Assembly: GCA_002709235.1 (NCBI GenBank)
Contig: PAQI01000011.1
Location: forward strand, 187,632 to 251,631
Direction of reading: 5' to 3'
DNA: 64,000 nt
Source of the DNA: Hirschia sp.
Lineage (GTDB): Bacteria > Pseudomonadota > Alphaproteobacteria > Caulobacterales > Hyphomonadaceae
The notes below the pieces were generated by a model. That model was not told the origin of the DNA and did not search any database. It worked only from the letters and a program-made list of their open reading frames with translations. Numbering within the stretch: the first letter of the stretch is position 1; each line of letters opens with the position of its first letter. The translations under genes and the position numbers were made by a program. Of this stretch, positions 25,680 to 36,642 are shown in pieces.

Positions 25680-26288
25680 ATGAGCGCGATTGCAGAACTT
25701 CTGGATATTTCCTCGCCTGCGCTCGGCCCCGACACGCAAGCTGCAAGGCTGAAAGACAGCGGGCTGCAATCTCTGTTGCAACAGCGCAATGGCTTCTTCG
25801 CCCTGCAAAATGCGCTCTGGGTGTTTTCCGATAACAGCCTGCTGGAACTGCCCGGCCATGACGAACCCGCCATTGCTGACTGGCTGACACATTATCCCAA
25901 GACCCGTGGCTGCACACATTGCTTTGCCGTTGACGCAATCGGCTATCCCTTCGTCACATCCGAACATGGCATCTTGCGCATGGACCTTGAGACCGGCGTA
26001 TTCACCCGCATCGCGCCGGATATCGAAGGCTGGGCAAGGCTGATGCTGGCCAAGTTCCAGCAATTGTCTGCCTGGGCCGTATGCAAGCAATGGCAGGATA
26101 TTCACGGGCCCCTGCCCGATGGTCACCGCCTGTTACCGCGCATGCCTTTTGTAGGTGGCGGCACTGAAACCGCCGACAATCTGCTCGCCACGCCCCTGAT
26201 CGAGCTGATCAGGTTCTATTCTGATCTGGCGACACAGATCCGGAACATGCCGGAAGGTGGCACAATCGAGATCCGTTTGGCCGAATAG
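25680..26288 (+). CDS. SMI1/KNR4-like (SUKH superfamily-like) protein
   Basis: A 202-residue cytoplasmic protein. The sequence LQSLLQQRNGFFALQNALWVF near residues 30-50, then CFAVDAIGYPFVTSEHGILRMDLETG near 82-107 and a C-terminal GWARLMLAKFQQLSAWAVCKQW segment, follows the strand-helix layout of SMI1/KNR4-type proteins. In bacteria such proteins often act as immunity partners of polymorphic toxins, but no toxin gene is adjacent here and housekeeping versions exist. The assignment rests on pattern only. It stands between the DUF3089 lipoprotein and the short-chain dehydrogenase. Confidence 0.6.
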   Translation: MSAIAELLDISSPALGPDTQAARLKDSGLQSLLQQRNGFFALQNALWVFSDNSLLELPGHDEPAIADWLTHYPKTRGCTHCFAVDAIGYPFVTSEHGILRMDLETGVFTRIAPDIEGWARLMLAKFQQLSAWAVCKQWQDIHGPLPDGHRLLPRMPFVGGGTETADNLLATPLIELIRFYSDLATQIRNMPEGGTIEIRLAE

Positions 26289-26506
26289 CGGCTCTCACGC
26301 TCACAACAGGCTTGCGGACAACGCTGTTAGAAGCGCCCTGATGACTGGTGCCACATGCCAGTTCGGGCAGGCCATGGTTCAACGACCATGATGCGTGGCT
26401 ACCCTGCGAATTGGGCGGCTTTAATTTAATGGAACAATGCGAAGTCCGGCATCGTTGAAGCCGAAGAGGGGAAAACTGCAAATCAACCAGGCGAAAGGAA
26501 CATCTC

Positions 26507-27412
26507 ATGGCCGATGACATTCCCTCCCGCGTCAGTCCACTTCGCGACCCGCGCAAGATCTATCCCAGCCCTCCATTTGATCGTCAGCCGCAGGACAAGC
26601 CCGGCCTTGATCAGTCCATGCAGCCCAGACCCGATCACGGTGAAGACACCTATCGCGGAACGGGTCGCATGCAGGGCCGCAAGGCACTGATCACCGGCGG
26701 CGACAGCGGCATAGGCCGCGCTGTCGCGATAGCCTATGCCCGAGAAGGTGCCCACGTGGCGATCAACTATCTTCCGGACGAGGAACCCGATGTCGACGAC
26801 CTCTGCGAGGTGCTCGCCAGGGACGGTCTGGACCTTGTACGCATTCCCGGCGACATCCGTGACAGGAATTTCTGCAACACGCTGGTCTCACAGACCGTGG
26901 ACAGGCTTGGCGGGCTCGACACGCTGATCAACAATGCTGGCTGGCAGGTCTTTCAGGAATCGATCCTGGACATTTCACCAGAACAGCTCAGTCGCACCTT
27001 TGAGACGAATATCTATGCAATGTTCTGGATCACTCAGGCAGCGATTCCGCATCTGCTGCCCGGCGCAACGATCATAAACACCACATCCACGCAGGGTTCA
27101 CACCCTTCCTCGACCCTGCTGGACTATGCCTCGACCAAGTTTGCGATCATCGGCTTCACGCAGGCCCTGTCCCAGGAACTGATCAAGAAAGGTGTCCGTG
27201 TGAATGCTGTGGCCCCCGGTCCGTTCTGGACTGCGCTTCAGCCGTCTGGCGGGCAATCCCAGGAGAAGGTCATGCATTTTGGTGAACAGACCCCTTATGG
27301 GCGCCCCGGCCAACCTGCCGAGATCGCTCCTGTCTATGTGTTTCTGGCGACCGAAGACTCAAGCTATGTGACCGGCGAGACCTATGGCGTCACCGGCGGC
27401 AAGCCGCTTTGA
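26507..27412 (+). CDS. Short-chain dehydrogenase/reductase, YghA-like
   Basis: A 301-residue classical SDR with the N-terminal extension (about 45 residues with PPFDRQPQDKPG) typical of the YghA/GsiB-type subgroup. The cofactor motif ITGGDSGIGRA is near residues 62-72, NNAG near 142-145, catalytic Ser in NTTSTQGS and Tyr-x-x-x-Lys in YASTK near 207-211, and PGPFWT near 237. It probably reduces an aldehyde or ketone with NAD(P)H; YghA itself has been linked to aldehyde reduction. A GGCGAAAGGAA ribosome binding site precedes the start. Confidence 0.92.
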   Translation: MADDIPSRVSPLRDPRKIYPSPPFDRQPQDKPGLDQSMQPRPDHGEDTYRGTGRMQGRKALITGGDSGIGRAVAIAYAREGAHVAINYLPDEEPDVDDLCEVLARDGLDLVRIPGDIRDRNFCNTLVSQTVDRLGGLDTLINNAGWQVFQESILDISPEQLSRTFETNIYAMFWITQAAIPHLLPGATIINTTSTQGSHPSSTLLDYASTKFAIIGFTQALSQELIKKGVRVNAVAPGPFWTALQPSGGQSQEKVMHFGEQTPYGRPGQPAEIAPVYVFLATEDSSYVTGETYGVTGGKPL

Positions 27413-27430
27413 TGCGAGACATGGCTGGCG

Positions 27431-28582
27431 TCATAGCTGCGAGGCCAGCCATGCATGACCCTCCACCATGCGCGTGACTTCATCTGCGCGCGGTGTGAGA
27501 TCCCAATCGCCCTTGTCGACCGAACCACCCAGCAGGATGCCGGTCTTGCGCGGGAAGGAATATAACAGGCCATAATCCTTCGTGCCGAGCGCATAGCCGT
27601 AATCGATATCATTCTGTGGCAGCAGGAATGATAATTGCCCACGCGCCGGGATAATGGTTTCATCGCCAAACACCTTGCCAGCGCCCAGCCCCATGCAATT
27701 GACCAGAGTGTTCTGCGGCAAGGCCATCAGATCGGCTTCATCCTCGAAGGAGATCTCCATCATGCGTCCGCCCGAGATGAGAAAGTCCTTCACTAGCGCG
27801 CGCAAATAGATGTCAGGGTCGATCATCAGCGTGTAATAGGCGTCGTGATACGCAAAGCCGAATGGCCCGCCTGGCTGGTTGCGAACGAGACCGGGATAGA
27901 GGTCATCATAGCCAATATAAGGCTCGCTGACATTCATCTCCTTATTGCTCATGGAATGCTGGCGAATCCAGTAGACGCCGTAATTGGGATCGTTTGCGTA
28001 GCGGATGAAACGTGAGAACGCGATGCGTGATGCATTGTGCAGCATCGTCATGGTCTCTGGCGTGACCTGGTCCTTTTCGTACAAGGTCACCGGATGCCAC
28101 ATCGCTCCCGCGACATTCGATGTTGTGTAAGGTGGAAAGGCTTGGGCATAGATCGTCACATCCGCCCCGGCACGCTGCAATACAATGGCTGTGGAAAGCC
28201 CGATAGCGCCCGAGCCCAGCACGCCAATCTTCGGACGCCCATAGCCCTTGGCCAGCGTCGCCGCCATTTCGGCCACACCCCATGACAGCGAAACCCCGCC
28301 GCCGCCATGTCCGTAATTGTGCACCACATCCTTGTCGCCAACCTTCACCGCCTCCAGCCGAGGGCCAGGCTTGCGAAAAGGCCGCAGCCCGACAATCGTG
28401 CGCGTCACCCTGTCCATGGACGATTTGATCGGCTTGAACGGCGCGCCAATCGGCTGGACCAGCGCGTCACCCGTCAGATCTGGCGCAGTATTGCTCGCAT
28501 AGACATCGCTGACACTCACGCATCCGGACAATGCCCCTGCGCCCAATGCCGCCCCTGAAGTCAGAAAATCCCGCCGCCTCAT
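27431..28582 (-). CDS. Tat-exported D-amino-acid-oxidase-like flavoprotein, apparently circularly permuted
   Basis: A 383-residue FAD enzyme related to D-amino-acid oxidase. The N-terminus MRRRDFLTSGAALGAG...LSGC is a twin-arginine signal with a possible lipobox. Unusually, the motifs that normally end the family come first: GLRPFRKPGPRLE at 65-77 and VVHNYGHGGGGVSLSWG at 86-102. Only then comes the Rossmann motif KIGVLGSGAIGLSTA (118-132), followed by FPPYTTSNVAGAMWHP (149-164), IDPDIYL (254-260), NCMGLGAG (295-302), PARGQ (312-316) and GILLGGSVDKGDW (348-360). The protein ends soon after the point at which ordinary relatives continue into GxRPxR. One intact frame carries all of this, so it is not a frameshift. 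An upstream ATG at 28640 is disfavoured. Confidence 0.88.
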   Translation of the reverse strand: MRRRDFLTSGAALGAGALSGCVSVSDVYASNTAPDLTGDALVQPIGAPFKPIKSSMDRVTRTIVGLRPFRKPGPRLEAVKVGDKDVVHNYGHGGGGVSLSWGVAEMAATLAKGYGRPKIGVLGSGAIGLSTAIVLQRAGADVTIYAQAFPPYTTSNVAGAMWHPVTLYEKDQVTPETMTMLHNASRIAFSRFIRYANDPNYGVYWIRQHSMSNKEMNVSEPYIGYDDLYPGLVRNQPGGPFGFAYHDAYYTLMIDPDIYLRALVKDFLISGGRMMEISFEDEADLMALPQNTLVNCMGLGAGKVFGDETIIPARGQLSFLLPQNDIDYGYALGTKDYGLLYSFPRKTGILLGGSVDKGDWDLTPRADEVTRMVEGHAWLASQL

Positions 28583-28838
28583 GATCTCGCCCTCTATTCC
28601 CGTACTCTGGTCGAGGCTTGCGGCGAGACGCGGCCGGGTCAAGGCAGGATTTGGGGAGATATGGAACTAATGCGCGATTGCCTGTTTCTCAGGCTTGGGA
28701 CGATGGTGTGGCAACTGCCGCTACTGCATCTTCGCGGGCTCAACCTTTCACCGCGTAATTCAGACTGATTTCGCTTGAACTGTCTGGCTTGATCAATCTC
28801 ATGCTTGCAGAATCCATTCGCTGTCGTAAACAGCCTTC

Positions 28839-31085
<2,247 letters not shown>

Positions 31086-31099
31086 GCCCTTTCCTTCCA

Positions 31100-31156
31100 G
31101 TCATCCTCGACGTCATTGCAACGAAGCGAAGTGAAGACGGGATCCACTCTTCATCC
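31100..31156 (+). repeat. Direct repeat flanking the ORF6N gene (left copy)
   Basis: It shares with the right copy the skeleton GTCATCC(T/C)CGACG ... GCGAAG ... GG(G/A)(A/T)CC(A/G)ACT ... TCATCC, in the same orientation. The left copy is about 57 bases, with extra sequence between the GACG and GCGAAG blocks. This composition is typical of small intergenic palindromic repeats in alphaproteobacteria. Confidence 0.6.
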
Positions 31157-31179
31157 GCACACAATGAGAATGACAGAGT

Positions 31180-31980
31180 TCACTTCAATCGCTTTGAAGT
31201 CGTTCCGCTCAGTCCGTCCATCATATCGATGAAAGCGTGCGGTTCCATCTCACGATACATGCGTTGGAGGCGTTCAACGATCGCAATCTTCTTGTCCAGA
31301 TTGGCCAGATCCATCCCATCTGCTTCGCTGTTTAGTTTACGTGCCTCGGCCAAAACCAGCTGGGTATCCGCCGCCAGCTTGTCATTTTCCAGCGGCTTGC
31401 TTTTCAGTCGGGCGATAACATCCTCTTTCAACCCGGACAGAAACTCGGCCCCTGACCTCAAGACAGCGTCTTCTTCCAACCGCAATACACTATCGAGCAG
31501 GGCTTCAACCGCCTTTGACAACTTTTTCCTGATCTTGTTTGCAGCGTCGCGCTCTTCCTCATTGGGCTGATAGCGGGACGGCGACACAATGGCGATCTGT
31601 TCCCGCCCCGCTTTCAACTGGACATAAACCTGTAGAAACGTGTCCAATATCAGGTCACTGGCCGCCAGCGCCTGAGATGTATCAAGTATCATGGCCAACC
31701 GCCCGACACCCTTGATTGTATAGACCCAAGGGGGTGTCCGTCGTCCCCCACGACCAGCGTTTGCGGTCGCAATATGCGACTTCAAAGTTTTCCATTCAGC
31801 CGGAGACAATTGAAATGCATGCTCGTCATTAAATTTTGCTGCATTTCGCCCCCGCGCCTCATTGACCCGCTTCGTTTCAATACCGAACGCGCTTGCGACA
31901 TCCACATCCAGCATGACTTCCACGTCCCGAAATCGGAAGATGGAGGTTTCCTCTATCACTGTGAGCGTTTTATCGACCAT
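31180..31980 (-). CDS. ORF6N domain protein (phage-type)
   Basis: A 266-residue protein with an N-terminal ORF6N domain (about residues 12-105): MLDVDVASAFGIETKRVNEA, AFQLSPAEWKTL and the signature GRGGRRTPPWVYTIKGVGRLA. ORF6N and related KilA-N domains occur in phage antirepressors and in chromosomal genes moved by phages or mobile units. The remainder is helical and charged, with likely coiled-coil segments around residues 150-250. It is bounded on both sides by copies of a short direct repeat and interrupts a row of metabolic genes, which suggests acquisition as a unit. Confidence 0.82.
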   Translation of the reverse strand: MVDKTLTVIEETSIFRFRDVEVMLDVDVASAFGIETKRVNEARGRNAAKFNDEHAFQLSPAEWKTLKSHIATANAGRGGRRTPPWVYTIKGVGRLAMILDTSQALAASDLILDTFLQVYVQLKAGREQIAIVSPSRYQPNEEERDAANKIRKKLSKAVEALLDSVLRLEEDAVLRSGAEFLSGLKEDVIARLKSKPLENDKLAADTQLVLAEARKLNSEADGMDLANLDKKIAIVERLQRMYREMEPHAFIDMMDGLSGTTSKRLK

Positions 31981-32042
31981 TTAGTTACCCAACCTTTGAT
32001 GTCGCACATTGCGACCTCAAAGGATAAATGACAACAAACCAT

Positions 32043-32090
32043 GTCATCCCCGACGCAGCGTAGCGAAGATCGGGGACCGACTGCTCATCC
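32043..32090 (+). repeat. Direct repeat flanking the ORF6N gene (right copy)
   Basis: A 48-base copy of the repeat seen at 31100-31156, same orientation. It contains GTCATCCCCGACGCAG, GCGTAGCGAAGATCGG and GGACCGACTGCTCATCC. Its core can pair (CCCCGA with TCGGGG), giving a hairpin around CGCAGCGTAGCGAAGA. Confidence 0.6.
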
Positions 32091-32167
32091 AATTCACATT
32101 TACAATCTCTGGCTCGGCAGATTCGGGATATTGACTCCGTCGAGCTCGGAATGCCAATGCCAGTCAA

Positions 32168-33016
32168 TTACCCCGACACCCCCTCCAGCCATGCCAGGAT
32201 ATCGCCCTTCTGCGGAGCGTCGCCATCGAAGAAGCGCGAAAGAACCCGCGCCGTGTCGATATGGGTGAGTTCAGGATAGACATGCTCGGTCACATCCACG
32301 CCATTCTCCCGCAGGATGCGCGCCAGTTCGGTCGTGTTTTTCGGGTCGACCGTTTCATCATCGCTTCCGGTGATCAGCAGAACAGGCGGATCACCAGCAG
32401 ATGCGATATTCACCGGTCCGTCATCGCCTGTCATGCGCTTTGGAAAGATGGAGATATAGGGTTTGTCCGTCATCGGCGTGGCACCATAAGGCCCGGACAG
32501 GCCGACCATGCCTGCAATCACCTGATCACGATCCACACCCACATCCGCAAGCCAGTGCGGATCGAGCGTCAGCATCATCCCGTTATAGGCACCTGCTGAA
32601 TGGCCCATGAGAACGATTTTCCGATCAGGAAATTCCTGCGCCACACGCGCAACGGCATGGGCGGCATCCTCGACAAAGGCGGGATATTTCACCTTCGGAT
32701 AAAGCCTGTAATCGGGGATCACAACGTCATATCCGGCAGAGGCAAAGGCATCGCCGACAAATTTGTATTGCGCCTTCTCGCCCCAGGTCCAGCCGCCGCC
32801 ATAGAAGAACACCAGAACCGGTGCGTCCTCTTTGGGTGACTTGGCGCGATAGATATCCATCGACTGGCGCTCACCTTCACCAAAGGCAATCGTCTGCTTC
32901 TGCTTGTAATTGAAACTTGGTGTCGCCGTATTCAGCAGACGCACAGGAGAGCACGCCGCGAGGACCAAACACAATGCGAGAGCGCCCAGGCCCGCGAAAA
33001 CCCTGTAATCCATCAT
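32168..33016 (-). CDS. Alpha/beta-hydrolase lipoprotein (BD-FAE/carboxylesterase-like)
   Basis: A 282-residue esterase-like lipoprotein: signal MMDYRVFAGLGALALCLVLAAC with lipobox LAAC. The oxyanion motif FFYGGGWTWGEK is near residues 70-81, the nucleophile elbow GHSAGA near 138-143, the acid in TGSDDETVDP near 214-223, and the histidine in LTHIDTARV near 249-257, so the triad is complete. It probably hydrolyses carboxyl esters at the outer or cytoplasmic membrane. No neighbour suggests a substrate. Confidence 0.88.
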   Translation of the reverse strand: MMDYRVFAGLGALALCLVLAACSPVRLLNTATPSFNYKQKQTIAFGEGERQSMDIYRAKSPKEDAPVLVFFYGGGWTWGEKAQYKFVGDAFASAGYDVVIPDYRLYPKVKYPAFVEDAAHAVARVAQEFPDRKIVLMGHSAGAYNGMMLTLDPHWLADVGVDRDQVIAGMVGLSGPYGATPMTDKPYISIFPKRMTGDDGPVNIASAGDPPVLLITGSDDETVDPKNTTELARILRENGVDVTEHVYPELTHIDTARVLSRFFDGDAPQKGDILAWLEGVSG

Positions 33017-33088
33017 GTATTTGCCGGTCCATCATTGTTAGTCATCGACACAACAATGTTCATTTACCAGCTTCGTTCCGGCATAGCC

Positions 33089-34054
33089 TCAGGCAATTGC
33101 AGTTGAGCCGTTCACGGTTTCGACATGAACAGGCACCAACAATGTGAAGACCGATCCTTCGTTGAGCTTGCTCGACAGCTGGATCTTGCCACCCATTGCA
33201 TTCATCAGTTGTCGCGTGATCGTCAGCCCCAGCCCCGTGCCGCCATGTGTGCGGGTTACGGATGCATCTGCCTGCTCGAACGGATCAAAGATCCGGGCCT
33301 GCTGTTCGTCATCCATGCCGATCCCGGTATCGGCCACCGAGAACCGCACAAAGCCCTCATCCTTGCCTTTGCCATTCTCGACAGACAGGACAATCTCGCC
33401 ATTCTGAGTGAACTTGCAGGCATTGGATAACAGGTTCAACAAACACTGGCGCAGCCTCACATCATCGCCGCTGATCATGGATGCCTCATCGGAATGACGC
33501 ACCAGCAGGCGGTTTTTCCCGCGCTTGGGCGCATCCCCCAGAACCACCAGCACATTTTCAACGACCTTGCCCGGGCAAAGACATTCTTGTTGTACCGACA
33601 TCTTGCCAGCATCCAGCTTGGCAATATCCAGAAGGTCATTGATGACCGTCAGAAGGTGTTGTGAGGAAGACAATATGCGATCCAGATCGCCGGTCAGCTG
33701 GCTATTGCCATCTGCCTCGGCATCTTCGCGGCAGAGTGAGGAATAACCGATGATCGCATTCAGCGGTGTACGCAGCTCATGACTCATATTGGCAAGGAAT
33801 TGTGACTTGGCGAGGCTGGCCACTTCAGCAGCACGTTTTTCCTTTTCCAGCTGCAATGCGCGTTCACGCATATCCAGCATCCGGTTGAGCTCGCTCGCCA
33901 TGATGCGAGCAGCCCTGTCCAGGCGGTCACGCTCTTCTTCCTGCTGGATATAGGTCTGCGACACCTGTTCCAGAACAGTATCCATGTCGACCTGACCATC
34001 CGGTGCGGTGGCACGTTTCAACTGGCGCTGAAGAAGGCGATGCTTATCGGTCAT
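33089..34054 (-). CDS. Soluble sensor histidine kinase
   Basis: A 321-residue kinase without membrane segments. A coiled coil (about residues 35-80, RDRLDRAARIMASELNRML and onward) leads to HisKA with His92 in NMSHELRTPLNAI, then HATPase_c with the N box NLLSNACKF, G1 DTGIGM, F box FEQ and G2 GGTGLGL. It has no input domain of its own; the FIST protein encoded immediately upstream probably supplies the signal. Its ATG shares one base with the stop of that gene (TGATG), so the two are translationally coupled. No response regulator gene is adjacent. Confidence 0.93.
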   Translation of the reverse strand: MTDKHRLLQRQLKRATAPDGQVDMDTVLEQVSQTYIQQEEERDRLDRAARIMASELNRMLDMRERALQLEKEKRAAEVASLAKSQFLANMSHELRTPLNAIIGYSSLCREDAEADGNSQLTGDLDRILSSSQHLLTVINDLLDIAKLDAGKMSVQQECLCPGKVVENVLVVLGDAPKRGKNRLLVRHSDEASMISGDDVRLRQCLLNLLSNACKFTQNGEIVLSVENGKGKDEGFVRFSVADTGIGMDDEQQARIFDPFEQADASVTRTHGGTGLGLTITRQLMNAMGGKIQLSSKLNEGSVFTLLVPVHVETVNGSTAIA

Positions 34055-35190
34055 CACGAAGCTTCCTGCAGGGTGCAGATCGTCATGGTCTGGTTGTGCA
34101 GGCCGCAATAGCCGCCTTCAGCCGGTAGCGAGATTTCGCCGTGAGAATAAAAGCCCAGCACATTGTCACGTGTGCCCAGCACATTGATGACCGCGTCGAT
34201 CTCGTCGATGACGTTTTCACCCATCAACAGGCGGCGTCCCACACAGCTGAACATCAGGCTCAGCCCGGAACTGTCGTCAACGCCACCCGCAAAGGCTTGT
34301 CTGGCTGCTTCTGCCGCGCCTGCATTGAGATTGGAAAATGCACCGCGCATCATGCGTGCGTTCCAGCCTTCTTCGATGCTGGAAGCGAAAATCAGGCACT
34401 GCGTGTCTTCATCAACCCCCAGCACAGTCCGAATCACCTGATTCTTTTCGTTGTCAGGGTCCCAAAGCTTCAGTGGAAACCGCAATGCTGATGCGGGCAG
34501 CTGGCTGCACTCATCGCCCAGATAACGCTTGTAGATCTCCAGCGCTGGTTCGCCGTCCAGTTCGAACAGCTTGTTTCCGGCGGCATATGTGACCCGGCGC
34601 GGCGGCCCGAAATCATCCCAGCCATGCGCTGATCCCTGCGAAAACCGGAGCTTGTCGCCATAAAGCCCGATCGCCGCGACAGTCCGTTCGGCGATCACAC
34701 CATCCGCGCCCGCAAGCGTACGTTCGAACTGCTCGCCATCTGCCGCCAGTCCGCCACTGATGGGAACGGCGCGGGTAAGACCTGCCTTGAGGCCCTGCAC
34801 AAGTGCCACGCCATCTACATTGAGGCTGTCACAAAGGATCAGGACACCAGCAAGATCAGGCGCATCGAGAAGCCCCGCAAGTGCGCCGCCCGCTTCTGCG
34901 GAGGTTTCGAAACTGACTGGCAGGCAAGCGGTGCGCGCGCTGGAGTGATCAAGCTTCACAGCAACCAGATAGGCTTTTCCTTCCTGGATATCATCATCGC
35001 CAACAAGGCTTCCCGCCGTGCAGCCCATCTGGCAGGCCCCCGGAAAAGCTGTCGACATGGCGGTTTGAAAAATGTCGGATTCAATGATCTCGTTCGGCCC
35101 GAAATAGGCCAGAAAGCTGACCCCGGTCATATCCACTTCCGGAACAAAACAGGTCTCTGCCGCATTCCATTGATGCATGCTCGAATTCAC
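34054..35190 (-). CDS. FIST-domain sensory protein
   Basis: A 378-residue cytoplasmic protein with FIST_N (about residues 20-220) and FIST_C (about 225-365) domains, a sensory module thought to bind small ligands such as amino acids. Landmarks are GCTAGSLVGD near residues 56-65, ISGGLAADG near 144-152, NKLFELDGEPALEIYKRYLG near 208-227 and LFSCVGRRLLMG near 318-329 (LMFSCVGRR). The start is the GTG at 35188-35190, chosen because GGAGG lies 6 bases upstream; GTG two codons earlier and an ATG four codons later are alternatives. It is coupled to the histidine kinase at 33089. Confidence 0.9.
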   Translation of the reverse strand: MNSSMHQWNAAETCFVPEVDMTGVSFLAYFGPNEIIESDIFQTAMSTAFPGACQMGCTAGSLVGDDDIQEGKAYLVAVKLDHSSARTACLPVSFETSAEAGGALAGLLDAPDLAGVLILCDSLNVDGVALVQGLKAGLTRAVPISGGLAADGEQFERTLAGADGVIAERTVAAIGLYGDKLRFSQGSAHGWDDFGPPRRVTYAAGNKLFELDGEPALEIYKRYLGDECSQLPASALRFPLKLWDPDNEKNQVIRTVLGVDEDTQCLIFASSIEEGWNARMMRGAFSNLNAGAAEAARQAFAGGVDDSSGLSLMFSCVGRRLLMGENVIDEIDAVINVLGTRDNVLGFYSHGEISLPAEGGYCGLHNQTMTICTLQEAS

Positions 35191-35360
35191 GGTCACCCTC
35201 CACTATTTTGCGAAAGATACAAAACCATCCTTAAATTCGAGTGATCAGGATGCATTGAGATTTAGCTTGATGTTAGTCTCCCTGAAATCATCCGAACCCG
35301 CGTTCTGGGCACGCGCTGTGGTTCCACCATTCGCCCAACTGGAATTTGAGGATCACCGAC

Positions 35361-36068
35361 ATGCCGACGACGCCGCATATCGTGTTCATTCCCGGCCTTT
35401 TATGTACCGGCGAACTCTACACAGCGCAGATCGCGGCTCTTGGAACACGGATACGCTATTCCATCGCCAATCACGGAGGCCATAACGAGATCCGCAATTG
35501 TGCCGCAGCCATTCTCGATCGCGCACCTGAAAAATTCATTCCCGTCGGTCTGTCCATGGGTGGCTATATCCTGCTGGAATTGCTGCGCCAGGCTCCTGAG
35601 CGCATAGAGCGCTTCGTGATCATCGACAGCTCCGCTGCGCCGGATGCGCCTGAGCAGGGCGATAAGCGCCGCGCCATGATCGAATTGGCGAAAACAGATG
35701 GAATGGACGCCGTTGCCGAAGCGCTGGTGCCCTCCATGCTGGGCCGGTCCAACCGTCAGGATGAAGACCTTCTGGGCCTCATGTATGACATGGCGCGCGA
35801 TACCGGACCTGAACGATTCGAGTTTCAGCAGAACATGATCATGTCACGTGTCGACAGCCGCCCGGACCTGCCCGCCTGCGAGATGCCCGGGCTGGTGATT
35901 GTCGGCGAAGAGGATGTGCTCACCCCCATCGCACGTGCCGAGGAGATGCTGGAAGCCCTGCCCAATGCCGAACTCGCCGTGATTCCACAGGCGGGCCATC
36001 TCTCACCGATTGAATCGCCCGAGGCCGTCACCGCCGCCCTGGAGGATTTCCTGTTCGGCGATGACTGA
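35361..36068 (+). CDS. Alpha/beta-fold hydrolase
   Basis: A 235-residue cytoplasmic hydrolase. The oxyanion strand is FIPGLLCTGELY near residues 9-20, the nucleophile is in GLSMGGY near 69-75, the acid in GEEDVLTP near 181-188 and the histidine in AGHLSPIESP near 209-218. The start at 35361 follows GAGGATC. Substrate unknown; the short lid region suggests a small ester, thioester or lactone. It diverges from the FIST-kinase pair and runs into the convergent RcnB-like gene with a 6-base gap. Confidence 0.9.
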   Translation: MPTTPHIVFIPGLLCTGELYTAQIAALGTRIRYSIANHGGHNEIRNCAAAILDRAPEKFIPVGLSMGGYILLELLRQAPERIERFVIIDSSAAPDAPEQGDKRRAMIELAKTDGMDAVAEALVPSMLGRSNRQDEDLLGLMYDMARDTGPERFEFQQNMIMSRVDSRPDLPACEMPGLVIVGEEDVLTPIARAEEMLEALPNAELAVIPQAGHLSPIESPEAVTAALEDFLFGDD

Positions 36069-36074
36069 CATCGT

Positions 36075-36440
36075 TTATTGCGCGCCGAGGATCACGCCCA
36101 CGATCACACCGGTTGCAATCGCGGCGAGCAGAACCTGACCATCCTTTTCGACATAGTGCTGGCCTCTGGCAGGTGGTGGCAGATTGCGCTGGCGATAATC
36201 GACCACATGAAATGACCGGATATCCCTGATGGTTTCACCCTTGTGGTAACGGTGATGTTGCTGGACGTGCCTGACATTTCCACCCTGCTTGACCTGTTTG
36301 ACATGGGTGGTCTTCGTCACATGCGTGACCCTGATCTCCTGCTGACTGTTATTCCGATGATTGTCATTTGACGGCGCAGCATAGGCAGCTGGAATGGTGA
36401 GCGCGGATGCCAAGAGAATGGCGGTGAATTTCCTGATCAT
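36075..36440 (-). CDS. RcnB-like periplasmic protein
   Basis: A 121-residue exported protein (signal MIRKFTAILLASALTIPAAYA). The mature part is basic and His-rich (VTHVTKTTHVKQVKQGG, then HVQQHHRYHKG). The C-terminal half matches the RcnB domain: VVDYRQRNLPPPARGQHYV, then GQVLLAAIATGVIVGVILGAQ. RcnB in Escherichia coli helps control nickel and cobalt efflux; the many histidines fit metal binding, but most alphaproteobacterial members have unknown roles. Confidence 0.85.
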   Translation of the reverse strand: MIRKFTAILLASALTIPAAYAAPSNDNHRNNSQQEIRVTHVTKTTHVKQVKQGGNVRHVQQHHRYHKGETIRDIRSFHVVDYRQRNLPPPARGQHYVEKDGQVLLAAIATGVIVGVILGAQ

Positions 36441-36642
36441 GAAATGCTCCTTTGCAATCTGGCACTTTCATGAACATTCAACGCGCCGACTGTGTGCGAC
36501 CCGTTGCGGCCATATGATCACTTTCTGCTGAAGAATGTGACACTCAGAGATTTCCACCATTGACCCGGCACGGTTAACGGGCTTGTCTTGCCCCCAAAAT
36601 CACGTGAGCGCGGTATGATCCGCCCGCCAAGGGGAAAGAGAC

